Source: Bacteroidota bacterium
GTDB lineage: Bacteria > Bacteroidota > Bacteroidia > UBA8524
Direction: 5' to 3'
Assembly: GCA_003531115.1 (NCBI GenBank)
Contig: DQHT01000109.1
Coordinates: forward strand, 42,653 to 55,019
DNA: 12,367 nucleotides
Position numbers and translations under genes: made by a program. Every line of letters starts with the position of its first letter. Position 1 is the stretch's first letter. Shown one piece after another: positions 1 through 7,533 of the stretch. The notes under the pieces are model-generated. The model did no database searches and was not told the DNA's origin. It saw only the letters and a list, made by a program, of their open reading frames with translations.

Positions 1-8
1 TTCGGCCT

Positions 9-575
9 TTATATGCTGTGGATGATCAGAATGGCGGCAAAGACCCAGATGCTTCTTTTGACAGAAGGTTTTTCAACGAAAATAATGGCCGTATAAAGGA
101 TCCATGGAACGATAAAACAATATGCGAGCGCATAGTGCGCACTAAAACGGAGTATTTGCGGACTCATTAGGGCGATGGCAGCGGCTGCAAACAAACTGCT
201 GCCCCGTGTCATTCCCATGCGGATAAAGAGCTTACAAAGTATCCATGCACAAAGCCCGACACCCAGCAGCATCAGGAGATTGAGCATGCCAACCGTGTAG
301 AAATCAAGACCCGGAATTAGCCACAACAGAAAGGCTAAAGCAGGTTGTCCGTCAGAAAAAACGATATGTTCCCCGTAAGGATAGGCCATTCCTCCAAAAT
401 GTGAAAAGCTGCTGTCGTAGTGCTGGTGGTAAGCGAGGGTATAATAATTTTTCAGTCCGTCGCCGGCATCAGAAAGGTAGTACTCATTTGGCTGCGACAG
501 TTCATCCGCGTAAAACAGGCCCATCAACATGGTTGTGAGAACAAAGGCGATGAAGGGTGCGCGTAAAAACAGCAT
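9..575 (-). CDS. N-terminal part of a polytopic membrane protein (GT-C-like), truncated at the window edge
   Basis: The ATG at 575-573 overlaps the stop of the upstream glycosyltransferase by one base (TGATG), so translation is probably coupled. The 188 visible residues begin with a membrane segment (about 7-24). An extracytoplasmic loop follows, with D36, D39, YPYGEH (65-70) and SDGQP (74-78), and then four or five more hydrophobic segments (about 77-90, 93-116, 127-143, 148-167, 174-188). One helix followed by an acidic loop is the general plan of GT-C glycosyltransferases. The motifs resemble large Bacteroidota membrane proteins of several hundred residues, but I recognise this from memory only. 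The frame ends at TAA (11-9) in the middle of a hydrophobic stretch, which is odd for this type of protein. A frameshift, a real truncation or a sequence error at the edge are all possible. Removing one A of the ATATAAA run would keep a frame open to the edge. Function is not assigned. Confidence 0.6.
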   Translation of the reverse strand: MLFLRAPFIAFVLTTMLMGLFYADELSQPNEYYLSDAGDGLKNYYTLAYHQHYDSSFSHFGGMAYPYGEHIVFSDGQPALAFLLWLIPGLDFYTVGMLNLLMLLGVGLCAWILCKLFIRMGMTRGSSLFAAAAIALMSPQILRFSAHYALAYCFIVPWILYTAIIFVEKPSVKRSIWVFAAILIIHSI

Positions 576-1285
576 CAGCGAAAATGGGTTAGCCAGTAAA
601 TCCGGAATAAATTTATGGATTCTGTGAGCAGTATTTTTGCATTCATTTTTGAAAACTGAATATTTCTGCGCAAGCTTACAGCTACCGGCTTCATTTTTAT
701 CTCTTTATCCCTGCTGGCCAGGGCAATAAATTCCATATCGAACAAAAATCGTTCAATGCGTGTTTGAAGAAAGATCTTTTTCCCTTTTTGATTGAATCCT
801 TTGAGTCCGCATTGGGTATCGGTGATCGGCAGGCGAAAAATACGGCGTAGTACAAAACGCAATAGTTTGGAAATAAATGTCCTTTTTTTAGGTGTGTTCT
901 CGTAATAAACATCGTTGCGTGTCCCAACGGCTACATCATTGCCTTCCCTCAGACTCATCCAGATGGCTTTCATGCTGGCGTATTCATAGGGGAAATCAAT
1001 ATCGGTATACATCACCAGTCCTTCATTCAGGGTAGCTACACCAGTGCGTAAAGCATATCCTTTTCCCCTGTTTTTATCATAACTAATATATTGAAAATCA
1101 GTAAGGTTATCTTTAATGAATTGAATAGATGCTTTATCAATACCTGTTGAAGAAGCATCGTTGACCAAAATAAGTTTAAACTCCTGATCGATAAATGCGG
1201 CAAATCCTTTTGCATGCTGAACCAGTTCCTTTTCCCAATTTTTGGAAGGATTGTAACAGGGAATGATGAGACTGAGTGTAGGCAT
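575..1285 (-). CDS. Family 2 glycosyltransferase, ALG5/polyprenyl-phosphate hexose synthase-like
   Basis: This is a 236-residue GT-A fold enzyme that probably moves a hexose from a nucleotide sugar to polyprenyl phosphate on the cytoplasmic membrane face. It starts directly with the first Rossmann strand (LSLIIPCYNP, 4-13). It has VNDAS (41-45) for nucleotide binding, KNRGKGYALRTG (71-82), the DID metal motif (95-97) and GTR (121-123). DTQCGLKGF (156-164) and RFLFDMEF (179-186) are closer to dolichyl-phosphate glucosyltransferase ALG5 than to mannose synthase DPM1. No membrane helix is visible, unlike GtrB-type enzymes. I chose ATG 1285 because the fold begins there. A TTG at 1315 would add ten unconserved residues and overlap the upstream stop by 4 bp (TTGA), so it stays possible. 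It sits between two polytopic GT-C-like genes, which suggests that it supplies their lipid-linked sugar. The sugar itself is not readable from the sequence. Confidence 0.85.
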   Translation of the reverse strand: MPTLSLIIPCYNPSKNWEKELVQHAKGFAAFIDQEFKLILVNDASSTGIDKASIQFIKDNLTDFQYISYDKNRGKGYALRTGVATLNEGLVMYTDIDFPYEYASMKAIWMSLREGNDVAVGTRNDVYYENTPKKRTFISKLLRFVLRRIFRLPITDTQCGLKGFNQKGKKIFLQTRIERFLFDMEFIALASRDKEIKMKPVAVSLRRNIQFSKMNAKILLTESINLFRIYWLTHFR

Positions 1286-1311
1286 GGGGGGTGAAGTTTT
1301 CAGTATAAATT

Positions 1312-2664
1312 TCAAATGTCGCGTTTTCCTTCTTTGGCGGCGGGATAATCCGGGGGAGAAAGGAGTTTTTCATAATTGGCGGGCCAGGTATGGGTCAGGA
1401 AGATTTTTTTGTAAAGCGGCCAGGTCATTGAATCCCAGTGAAGGAGGCTGCTTTTGTATTGATCGATCTGAAAAATATTGAGGCCAATACAAAGGGTAGC
1501 AATAAGTACGGCCAGCTTACCGCCATGTTTTAAACGCTCCGTGAGCAAATGGAAGAATGCAGCTAAGGGCAAAGCCATGAGAGGAAGTATATCGATCATT
1601 GATCGGGAGCCGAATCCGCCTCCATACCACCAGCACCACCAACTAAAGACCACGTAGGTGTAGGTGGGCAGGAAAATGGCCAGCGGAAACAGAAAGGAGC
1701 GGTGTTTTCGCAAAAAAGACCAGAGACCGAACAGGGCAAAGAGCATAAGCGGGGTATAAACGAACCATCCCTTTCTGAAACCGAATAATCCTTTAAGGAT
1801 CATAGGTGCGTCAAAGAAAAAATGTTCATCTCCATAGGAATAGTAGATCCAGTCTCCGCTGAAATATTTCCAATAAATAAGTTGGGGACTGATTACAATA
1901 AAACCACAAATGGCCATGATCAGGAGATGGTGGAGGTGGTTTTTTAACAAAGCCCATTTGGCCTTGTTTTGTGCGTCATACAAAAGTGGAATAAGGACCG
2001 CAAAAATATGGATGGGCCTGATCAGGACGAGGAAACCAAGGATAAATCCAAGTTTTAGGGCCGTTTTATTCTTTGGTTTTTGATGCCAGGAAAGGCTATG
2101 ATAAAGGAGGGCAGCATAGAGGAAAAAGTTGAAACTATGCGCCATGAGGGCTTCTTCATAAGTATAATAAAGAAGGTTGGTGCCCAGGGCAAGGGCAACG
2201 ATGACAAGGATGGCCAGCTTCTCACTGAAGTGGGCAGAAACGAGTTTAAACAGGTACCAAAGTCCCCAGAGTTGGTATACAAAAGAGCCCAAAAAGAGGA
2301 AAAAAACATAAAAAGGAGAGTAGGCCTTTCGCTCCATACCGAAAATCCGGGCGCCTATATCGGCCAGCAGGTAAAAGGGACTTTCCATCAGGGATACGCC
2401 CATAGTCATGCGGAAAATACGCCCGTTTTTGGCATCGGTGGTCCAACTGAACTGATCTCCATAGGTTCCGTCATCGAACGACAGGCTTAGGTCGTAGTGG
2501 AGGACCGCCGCATTCAGGTAGGCATAATAGCTGGTCATGTCGTGACGAATCGCACCTTTCTTCCACCAGGCACCGTAGGCAATAAACAAGACAAAAAGCA
2601 AAAAGCCGATCATCCCAAAGGATAATCGGCTTCTTTTTGCGTGTATGTTGATTGCCTGACCCAT
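1312..2664 (-). CDS. Polytopic membrane protein, GT-C glycosyltransferase-like
   Basis: This 450-residue protein has about ten or eleven membrane segments (first at about 15-33, last at about 383-398) and a C-terminal soluble tail of about 50 residues. After the first helix comes an extracytoplasmic loop with D42 in RHDMTSYYAYL and an acidic DDG (64-66). This placement is typical of GT-C enzymes that use polyprenyl-phosphate sugars. A striking tryptophan-rich motif, FSWWCWWYGGGFGSR (340-354), is followed by an Asp (MID) at the start of the next helix. I know such motifs from uncharacterised Bacteroidota membrane proteins of the GT39/PMT-like type, but the acceptor is unknown. The start ATG overlaps the stop of the GT117 gene by one base (TAATG), and its own stop abuts the GT2 gene. 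It is therefore almost certainly co-translated with both. A glycosyltransferase role is inferred from topology and context. Confidence 0.75.
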   Translation of the reverse strand: MGQAINIHAKRSRLSFGMIGFLLFVLFIAYGAWWKKGAIRHDMTSYYAYLNAAVLHYDLSLSFDDGTYGDQFSWTTDAKNGRIFRMTMGVSLMESPFYLLADIGARIFGMERKAYSPFYVFFLFLGSFVYQLWGLWYLFKLVSAHFSEKLAILVIVALALGTNLLYYTYEEALMAHSFNFFLYAALLYHSLSWHQKPKNKTALKLGFILGFLVLIRPIHIFAVLIPLLYDAQNKAKWALLKNHLHHLLIMAICGFIVISPQLIYWKYFSGDWIYYSYGDEHFFFDAPMILKGLFGFRKGWFVYTPLMLFALFGLWSFLRKHRSFLFPLAIFLPTYTYVVFSWWCWWYGGGFGSRSMIDILPLMALPLAAFFHLLTERLKHGGKLAVLIATLCIGLNIFQIDQYKSSLLHWDSMTWPLYKKIFLTHTWPANYEKLLSPPDYPAAKEGKRDI

Positions 2665-5600
2665 TAATTGAGTTCGGCGAGTTTGGCGCCATATTCATTG
2701 GCAGCCTCCATGTCCTGATATTGGGTAGCAATTTGCTGTGCTCCTGTAATGACCCTGCGGATATAAGCGAGTTCCTGCGCTGCAGCCGGGTATTCAGATG
2801 ACTTGAATTGTTTGAGGTAAATTCCTCTTTCCAACTCCCTGTTTACGATGAGGTTCATAACAGCGTTTGCTTTGGCTTTGTCGCCGGCCATGTAGTATGC
2901 TTCAGCGATCTCAACATGCTGGCCTTCCAAGGGCAGGTTCTGATCCGGGATATCCTTTAAGCACTCATCTAACAAGGCGATCGCTTTTTCTTTTTCTCCC
3001 TCAGCAATAAGCAGACGTGCGGTACGCAGGAAGGTTCCGCGTAAAACACGGGGTACAAGCTTCATTTTATCGTCGACCCATACCGGGCCTTCTTCCATTC
3101 CGCCCCAGGTAAAGGAGTCGACCAGTTGGCTGTATAATTTTTTGGTATTTACGAAGCCAAACTCTCTCATTTGGGCCTCACGACCCTGTGCTACAGTGAG
3201 GATCGGTACTACTTTATACGTTAAACCATCAAGCTGGAAATAGTTTTGTAAGCCCTCATAGGTTTCTACACTTGTAGTCGTGGTGAAATATACCGGGCGC
3301 TCCCAGAGATTATTGGCAAGAATATCCAACATAATGAGACTTGAACGGGTAAGTCCATTATTCGGAATTTCGAACAACATTTCACTGACGATCGAATCGC
3401 GGTATTCTTCACTCACGATACCTCGGCGGATCACCTCTTCCTTATCGACCGTTATTTTAAACTTTTTGGTCGGCAGGAAGCTGGTAATATTTCCACCCTG
3501 ATCGCGGCGCTTTGCCCGAGGGTCAGTATCGTTAGCAACAAACCTCATCACATCCAGCAGTTCATAATGTTGGTTTTTGTTCCCGATCTCCTGCACCATA
3601 ACCCTATCGCGACGGCCTGTCCGGATCTGGTCCTGGGTAAAGGAGAGTTTAAACGGCTCCGAATCGTAGTGGGTATTTCGCAGGCTTTCGACATAGTCTG
3701 CAGCGTTCAGTAAGCTAAGGTTAATAACCCGAACGTCAGTACGGTATCCTTCCACATTTTGAACAAACCAAAGCGGGTAGGTGTCGTTATCTCCATTGGT
3801 GAAAAGTACGGCGTTTGGAAGACAGGATTTGAGGTAGTTTTTGGCAAAATCGGTACTCATGTACCGGCCTGAACGGTCGTGGTCATCCCAGTTCTGGGAA
3901 CCCATTAGTACCGGGCTTCCCAATATTCCAACAGTTATGGCAATGGCCACCGAAGTTTGTGCATTCAGCTTGGTTTTCAGCCAGAGGAAAAGTCCGATAA
4001 CCCCAAGTCCAACCCAGGTACAGAATACCTGGAAAGAACCCACGAAAACATAGTCCCGCTCACGTGGTTCATAAGGTGGCGGATTCAGGTAAATAATAAG
4101 CAATGCACCTGTTACAATGAAAAGTACGGAATTTATCAGTACCCCGTGTTTATCGCGTTTGTATTGGGCGACAATACCGGCTATACCCAAAAGGAAAGGG
4201 ATAAGGTAATAGGTATTGCGACCCCGGTTTTCTTTCATGTGGTCGGGCATACCACTCTGAGGACCCAGGCGCATTCCATCGATAAAGCTGATGCCTGAGA
4301 TCCAGTTTCCATCAAAAATATCGGTAGGATTCATGCCCTGACCGTCGTTTTGGCGGCCGGAGAAATTCCACATAAAATACCGCCAGTACATATGGCCGAG
4401 TTGGTATTTTCGGAAAAAGCGCAGGTTATGGGCCATGTTCGGCGTCTTTTTATCCGGGATACCTCCCCAGAGTTTGTATCCGTCAGCGTGTACCGGATCT
4501 GTCTGATCGTAGATCCTTGGGAAGATCATGGTTTGCTGCGGCTTGTAAATAATGGAATAATCGTGGTTGGTAATTTCGTATTTTTCTTCGCCCCGGATAT
4601 ACCGGGCTTTTCCCTGCTCGTAACGCTCTACTTCTGACAGAAAATGAGGACCCTTTAAGAGAGGCCTGTCGCCATATTGTTCCCGGTTAAGGTAATAAAC
4701 CAGGGTGAGCGGGTCGTCGGGGTTATTCATATCGATGGGGGTGTTGGCATTGGAGCGGATCACCACCATGGCATAAGAAGAGTAGCCAATAAGGATAAAG
4801 GAGAAAGCAAGAAGGATGGTATTCCAGAGAATGATCTCCTTTTTTTGGGTATACCAGATACCGAATACCAGGGGCACCAACATCAGTATGGCGAAGAAAA
4901 TTACCCCTGAATTGAAGCCCATTCCCAGGCTATTCACAAATTTCACATCCATCCATGCAGCCATAGAAGGAATACCCGGAATGATAACCAATTGAACGGT
5001 AAATAAAAGGGCGAAGCCGGCAGCAAGTGCAAGCAGAATACCGTTGCGGCTGTAATTGTATTTTTTGAAATAATAAACCAGTACGATGCCTGGAATAACA
5101 AGCAGGTTCAATAGATGGACACCTATGGCCAGTCCAACGAGGTAGGCGATAAAGATTAACCAGCGGTTTGCTCCGGGTTCTTCTGAAACACGCTCCCATT
5201 TCAGGATGGCCCAAAAGGTGAAACTCATAAAAAAGGATGAAGCGGCATATACCTCCGCCTCAACGGCAGAAAACCAGAACGTATCGGAGAAAGTCAAAGT
5301 TCCGGCAGCTACGAGGCCGGCAGCTATAATAACGAATATATTTATTCCGCTGGTTTCTTTGTCTTTTTCACCGAGCAGCTTGCTCGCAAAATAAGTCGTG
5401 ATCCAGAAGGTAAACATCACGCAAAAGGCAGAGGTCGTGGCAGAAAATAAGTTGACAGTAAAGCCAACATTTTCAGGACTGCCCGCAAAAAGGCTGAAGA
5501 AACGTCCTATGAGCAGAAAAAGTGGAGCACCCGGGGGGTGAACAACCTGCAAACGATAGGCAGCGGAAATAAACTCACCGCAATCCCATAAACTGCCGGT

Positions 5601-5687
5601 AGGCTCAAGTGTTAGGGTGTAAACCACCATGGCAAAGGCGAAGCTAAGCCAGCCAAACAGGGTATTAAGCTTATTGAATGACATCAT
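2664..5687 (-). CDS. DUF2723 / GT117 family membrane glycosyltransferase (TMEM260-like)
   Basis: This 1007-residue integral membrane protein has the hallmark DUF2723 N-terminus: a first helix (about 12-28), then LEPTGSLWDCGEF (27-39) with acidic D35 and E38, and HPPGAPLF (50-57). About ten helices follow to residue 310, then a soluble insert (about 311-490), further helices (about 493-595), and a conserved stretch from NWDDHDRSGRY (599-609) to NGDNDTYPLW (631-640). The C-terminus (about 885-1005) looks like TPR-type helical hairpins. The human relative TMEM260 is a protein O-mannosyltransferase in CAZy family GT117 and is shorter, at about 700 residues. By analogy this protein would transfer a sugar from a polyprenyl-phosphate donor to extracytoplasmic proteins, but bacterial substrates are not known to me. 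Two adjacent ATGs (5687 and 5684) can serve as start. It leads a block of four overlapping genes, after a 74-bp spacer from trmB that may hold a promoter. Confidence 0.9.
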   Translation of the reverse strand: MMSFNKLNTLFGWLSFAFAMVVYTLTLEPTGSLWDCGEFISAAYRLQVVHPPGAPLFLLIGRFFSLFAGSPENVGFTVNLFSATTSAFCVMFTFWITTYFASKLLGEKDKETSGINIFVIIAAGLVAAGTLTFSDTFWFSAVEAEVYAASSFFMSFTFWAILKWERVSEEPGANRWLIFIAYLVGLAIGVHLLNLLVIPGIVLVYYFKKYNYSRNGILLALAAGFALLFTVQLVIIPGIPSMAAWMDVKFVNSLGMGFNSGVIFFAILMLVPLVFGIWYTQKKEIILWNTILLAFSFILIGYSSYAMVVIRSNANTPIDMNNPDDPLTLVYYLNREQYGDRPLLKGPHFLSEVERYEQGKARYIRGEEKYEITNHDYSIIYKPQQTMIFPRIYDQTDPVHADGYKLWGGIPDKKTPNMAHNLRFFRKYQLGHMYWRYFMWNFSGRQNDGQGMNPTDIFDGNWISGISFIDGMRLGPQSGMPDHMKENRGRNTYYLIPFLLGIAGIVAQYKRDKHGVLINSVLFIVTGALLIIYLNPPPYEPRERDYVFVGSFQVFCTWVGLGVIGLFLWLKTKLNAQTSVAIAITVGILGSPVLMGSQNWDDHDRSGRYMSTDFAKNYLKSCLPNAVLFTNGDNDTYPLWFVQNVEGYRTDVRVINLSLLNAADYVESLRNTHYDSEPFKLSFTQDQIRTGRRDRVMVQEIGNKNQHYELLDVMRFVANDTDPRAKRRDQGGNITSFLPTKKFKITVDKEEVIRRGIVSEEYRDSIVSEMLFEIPNNGLTRSSLIMLDILANNLWERPVYFTTTTSVETYEGLQNYFQLDGLTYKVVPILTVAQGREAQMREFGFVNTKKLYSQLVDSFTWGGMEEGPVWVDDKMKLVPRVLRGTFLRTARLLIAEGEKEKAIALLDECLKDIPDQNLPLEGQHVEIAEAYYMAGDKAKANAVMNLIVNRELERGIYLKQFKSSEYPAAAQELAYIRRVITGAQQIATQYQDMEAANEYGAKLAELN

Positions 5688-5707
5688 GTTTTATTAATTC
5701 AACCGCC

Positions 5708-5715
5708 CGAAAATA
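5708..5715 (-). promoter_or_regulatory. Weak candidate -7 element upstream of the GT117 gene
   Basis: In the spacer between the trmB stop and the GT117 start, the minus strand reads TATTTTCG. This differs by one base from the Bacteroidota -7 consensus TAnnTTTG and lies about 20 bases before the ATG. I find no convincing TTG-type -33 element at the usual distance. The spacer is the only break in the minus-strand gene train, so a promoter here is plausible. Readthrough from trmB is equally possible. Confidence 0.2.
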
Positions 5716-5761
5716 GAATATTTTCCTCAAGAAGTACTTGTTGACAGTTTGCTTTCGACAA

Positions 5762-6493
5762 TTAAGCCTCTCTTTTGGCATTATAAACGCTCAGCCACCC
5801 TTTCATTTTATCATTTGCCCGGGCGAAATTTTCTGGGGTAAAACGGGCATGGTCCAATTTTAATTTGAGGTAGCGAATTTTTTTTCCTTCACTGATCCAG
5901 CGAAGTTCATAGGTGGTGCGCGTACTTAACAAGGGGTCCTGTGAACGGTCTTTAACCACATCGTCTACATCATCCTCAATGCTTAATCCCAAAAACTCCG
6001 CTCCGGCTTTGGTGAAGCGGTAAAGCAGATCGTCGTCGGTTTTCAGATGGATAATACCACCATCTTTAACGACAGCCGTATATTCCTTCAAAAAACGAAG
6101 GGAACTCAGGCGTTTTTTTGATTTTCCTGCCGGGGGATGCGGGTCGGGAAAGGTGATCCATATCTCACTTACTTCTCCGGGACCAAAATACGTGGTGATC
6201 CGTTCGATATAAGTGCGCAAAAAAGCTGCATTAGGCAGTCCTTCTTCAATAGCCGATTTGGCTCCTCTCCATAAACGTGACCCTTTGATATCCACGCCGA
6301 TAATATTGGTTTGCGGGTTCAGTTTTGCCAGGGCAACGGAATATTCCCCCCGTCCACAGGCGAGTTCAAGAATAATGGGATTTAAATTTTTGAATACGTC
6401 GCGATGCCAGGTTCCGGCTATGTTTTCAGGAAATTCATAGGTGTTCCCGAAATTTTTCATTTCAGCAAAGCGTTTTAATTTGTTTTTGCCCAT
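5762..6493 (-). CDS. trmB: tRNA (guanine-N7-)-methyltransferase
   Basis: TrmB uses S-adenosylmethionine to make m7G at position 46 of the tRNA variable loop in the cytoplasm. The 243 residues carry the class I methyltransferase glycine motif ELACGRGEYS (43-52), an acidic residue after strand 2 (GVD, D68), the TrmB signature ITFPDPHP (113-120) followed by KKRLSSLRFL (126-135), and KTDD (151-154). The C-terminal TTYELRW plus YLKLKL pattern is also typical. The bacterial FPDPW motif reads FPDPH here, and Bacteroidota members often vary at this spot. The start MGKNKLKRFAE is characteristic and fixes ATG 6493, although this overlaps the end of the MenE gene by 19 bp. Length is normal. It is the last gene of an overlapping trio with an unrelated function, so expression is probably coupled by transcription only. 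Confidence 0.95.
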   Translation of the reverse strand: MGKNKLKRFAEMKNFGNTYEFPENIAGTWHRDVFKNLNPIILELACGRGEYSVALAKLNPQTNIIGVDIKGSRLWRGAKSAIEEGLPNAAFLRTYIERITTYFGPGEVSEIWITFPDPHPPAGKSKKRLSSLRFLKEYTAVVKDGGIIHLKTDDDLLYRFTKAGAEFLGLSIEDDVDDVVKDRSQDPLLSTRTTYELRWISEGKKIRYLKLKLDHARFTPENFARANDKMKGWLSVYNAKREA

Positions 6494-7533
6494 TTCCTTA
6501 TGGTATTAATGCGGTCTGTTTTTCCCGTCAGGGTGCGTTCAAAACGGGGGGCAAATATAATGGCTTTGGGTGCTTTGTAAGCGGGGGCAAGTTCCTTCAG
6601 TTTTTTTTCCAGCTCCGGCGTTGAAAACGGTTCTGATTCAAGTACCAGCACCATTTTTTGTCCCAGCCGGGCATCCTCCAATCCATATAAAAAAAAGGAC
6701 AAGTCGGGAAAGAGGGGAGAAAAAAGAGCCTCAAGTTCGTCGAGCTGCATTTTTACCCCGCCCGATATGAGGGTACGGTCAAGACGTCCAATAATTTCGA
6801 AACTTTGATCCGAATAAATACGGGCCAGGTCATTGGTTTTCAGGGAGGTATGGATGGCCATTGGGGCGTCGATCAACAAGGTCCGGTCTTCGGCAAGCCG
6901 GAGAGAAACCCCTTCCAGTGGGTGGAACCTTTCCTGTTTTTCCTCACCATTTAGCTGCCTGAGGGCAATATGGCTGCATGTTTCCGTCATGCCATAGGTA
7001 TGATAAACGATAGGCCGAAGCTCCTGAATAGCAGCAAAAAGGGCATGATCAATAGCCGCACCACCTAAGAGAACGACCCGAAATTGATTCAATTTGGCTA
7101 TGGATTCGGGATCTTTCAAAATATCATGCAGTTGCAGGGGTACCAGCGAACAAAGGGTGAAGGGATGGATATGATCGAGCGGTATCATCGGGTTTCCATC
7201 AGCGGGAAATACATGAATATTCAGGCCCCATTCCATGGCACGAACCAGGCTCATTGTTCCGCCAATCGTGTCTGGGTTGAGATTAAGGAGAATTTGATCA
7301 GTGGAGGACGGCTTCAGGATCTTAGCCGTGGCTGCCACACTGGCAAGCATTTGCTTACGATGGATGGAAATGGCTTTAGGTGTACCAGTAGAGCCTGAGC
7401 TGTAGCGCATAAAAGCATCCATTCCCAAAAGCCAGTCGCGGCAAAATTGCAGAACGGATACATCACCCTGGTAGTTTTTTAGTTTGGTCCAGGGGTAAAA
7501 ATCAAAATTCAGGAATAACCCTTTTTCAGGCAT
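6475..7533 (-). CDS. menE: o-Succinylbenzoate-CoA ligase (MenE-like AMP-binding enzyme)
   Basis: This is an ANL-superfamily adenylating enzyme that probably activates o-succinylbenzoate with ATP and CoA in menaquinone synthesis. At 352 residues it lacks most of the N-terminal half of long acyl-CoA ligases, as do many Bacteroidota MenE proteins. The core motifs are intact. The phosphate loop SSGSTGTPK is at 45-53, YGMTET at 180-185, TNDLAR at 233-238, GRLDR at 249-253 with the hinge and GGVK at 258-261, and the catalytic Lys is K337 in LTGKTDR. The ATG at 7533 overlaps the upstream aminotransferase stop by 8 bp and the 3' end overlaps trmB by 19 bp. No other men gene lies in the window, so the substrate assignment rests on size and motif similarity. 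Another small acyl-CoA ligase activity is less likely. Confidence 0.82.
   Translation of the reverse strand: MPEKGLFLNFDFYPWTKLKNYQGDVSVLQFCRDWLLGMDAFMRYSSGSTGTPKAISIHRKQMLASVAATAKILKPSSTDQILLNLNPDTIGGTMSLVRAMEWGLNIHVFPADGNPMIPLDHIHPFTLCSLVPLQLHDILKDPESIAKLNQFRVVLLGGAAIDHALFAAIQELRPIVYHTYGMTETCSHIALRQLNGEEKQERFHPLEGVSLRLAEDRTLLIDAPMAIHTSLKTNDLARIYSDQSFEIIGRLDRTLISGGVKMQLDELEALFSPLFPDLSFFLYGLEDARLGQKMVLVLESEPFSTPELEKKLKELAPAYKAPKAIIFAPRFERTLTGKTDRINTIRKWAKTN

Noticed and set aside
575..1285. Assigning the GT2 as dolichol-phosphate mannose synthase (DPM1)
   Set aside because: The DTQCGLKGF and FDMEF motifs fit the ALG5-type branch better, so the sugar is left open.
2080..2490. Open frame of 136 codons on the plus strand
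   Set aside because: It is antisense to the 450-residue membrane protein, and its charged, lysine-rich composition is what reversed membrane-protein codons produce.
5728..5740. Inverted repeat CAAG-AAGTA-CTTG as terminator after trmB
   Set aside because: The stem is only four base pairs, AT-rich, and lacks a following T run.
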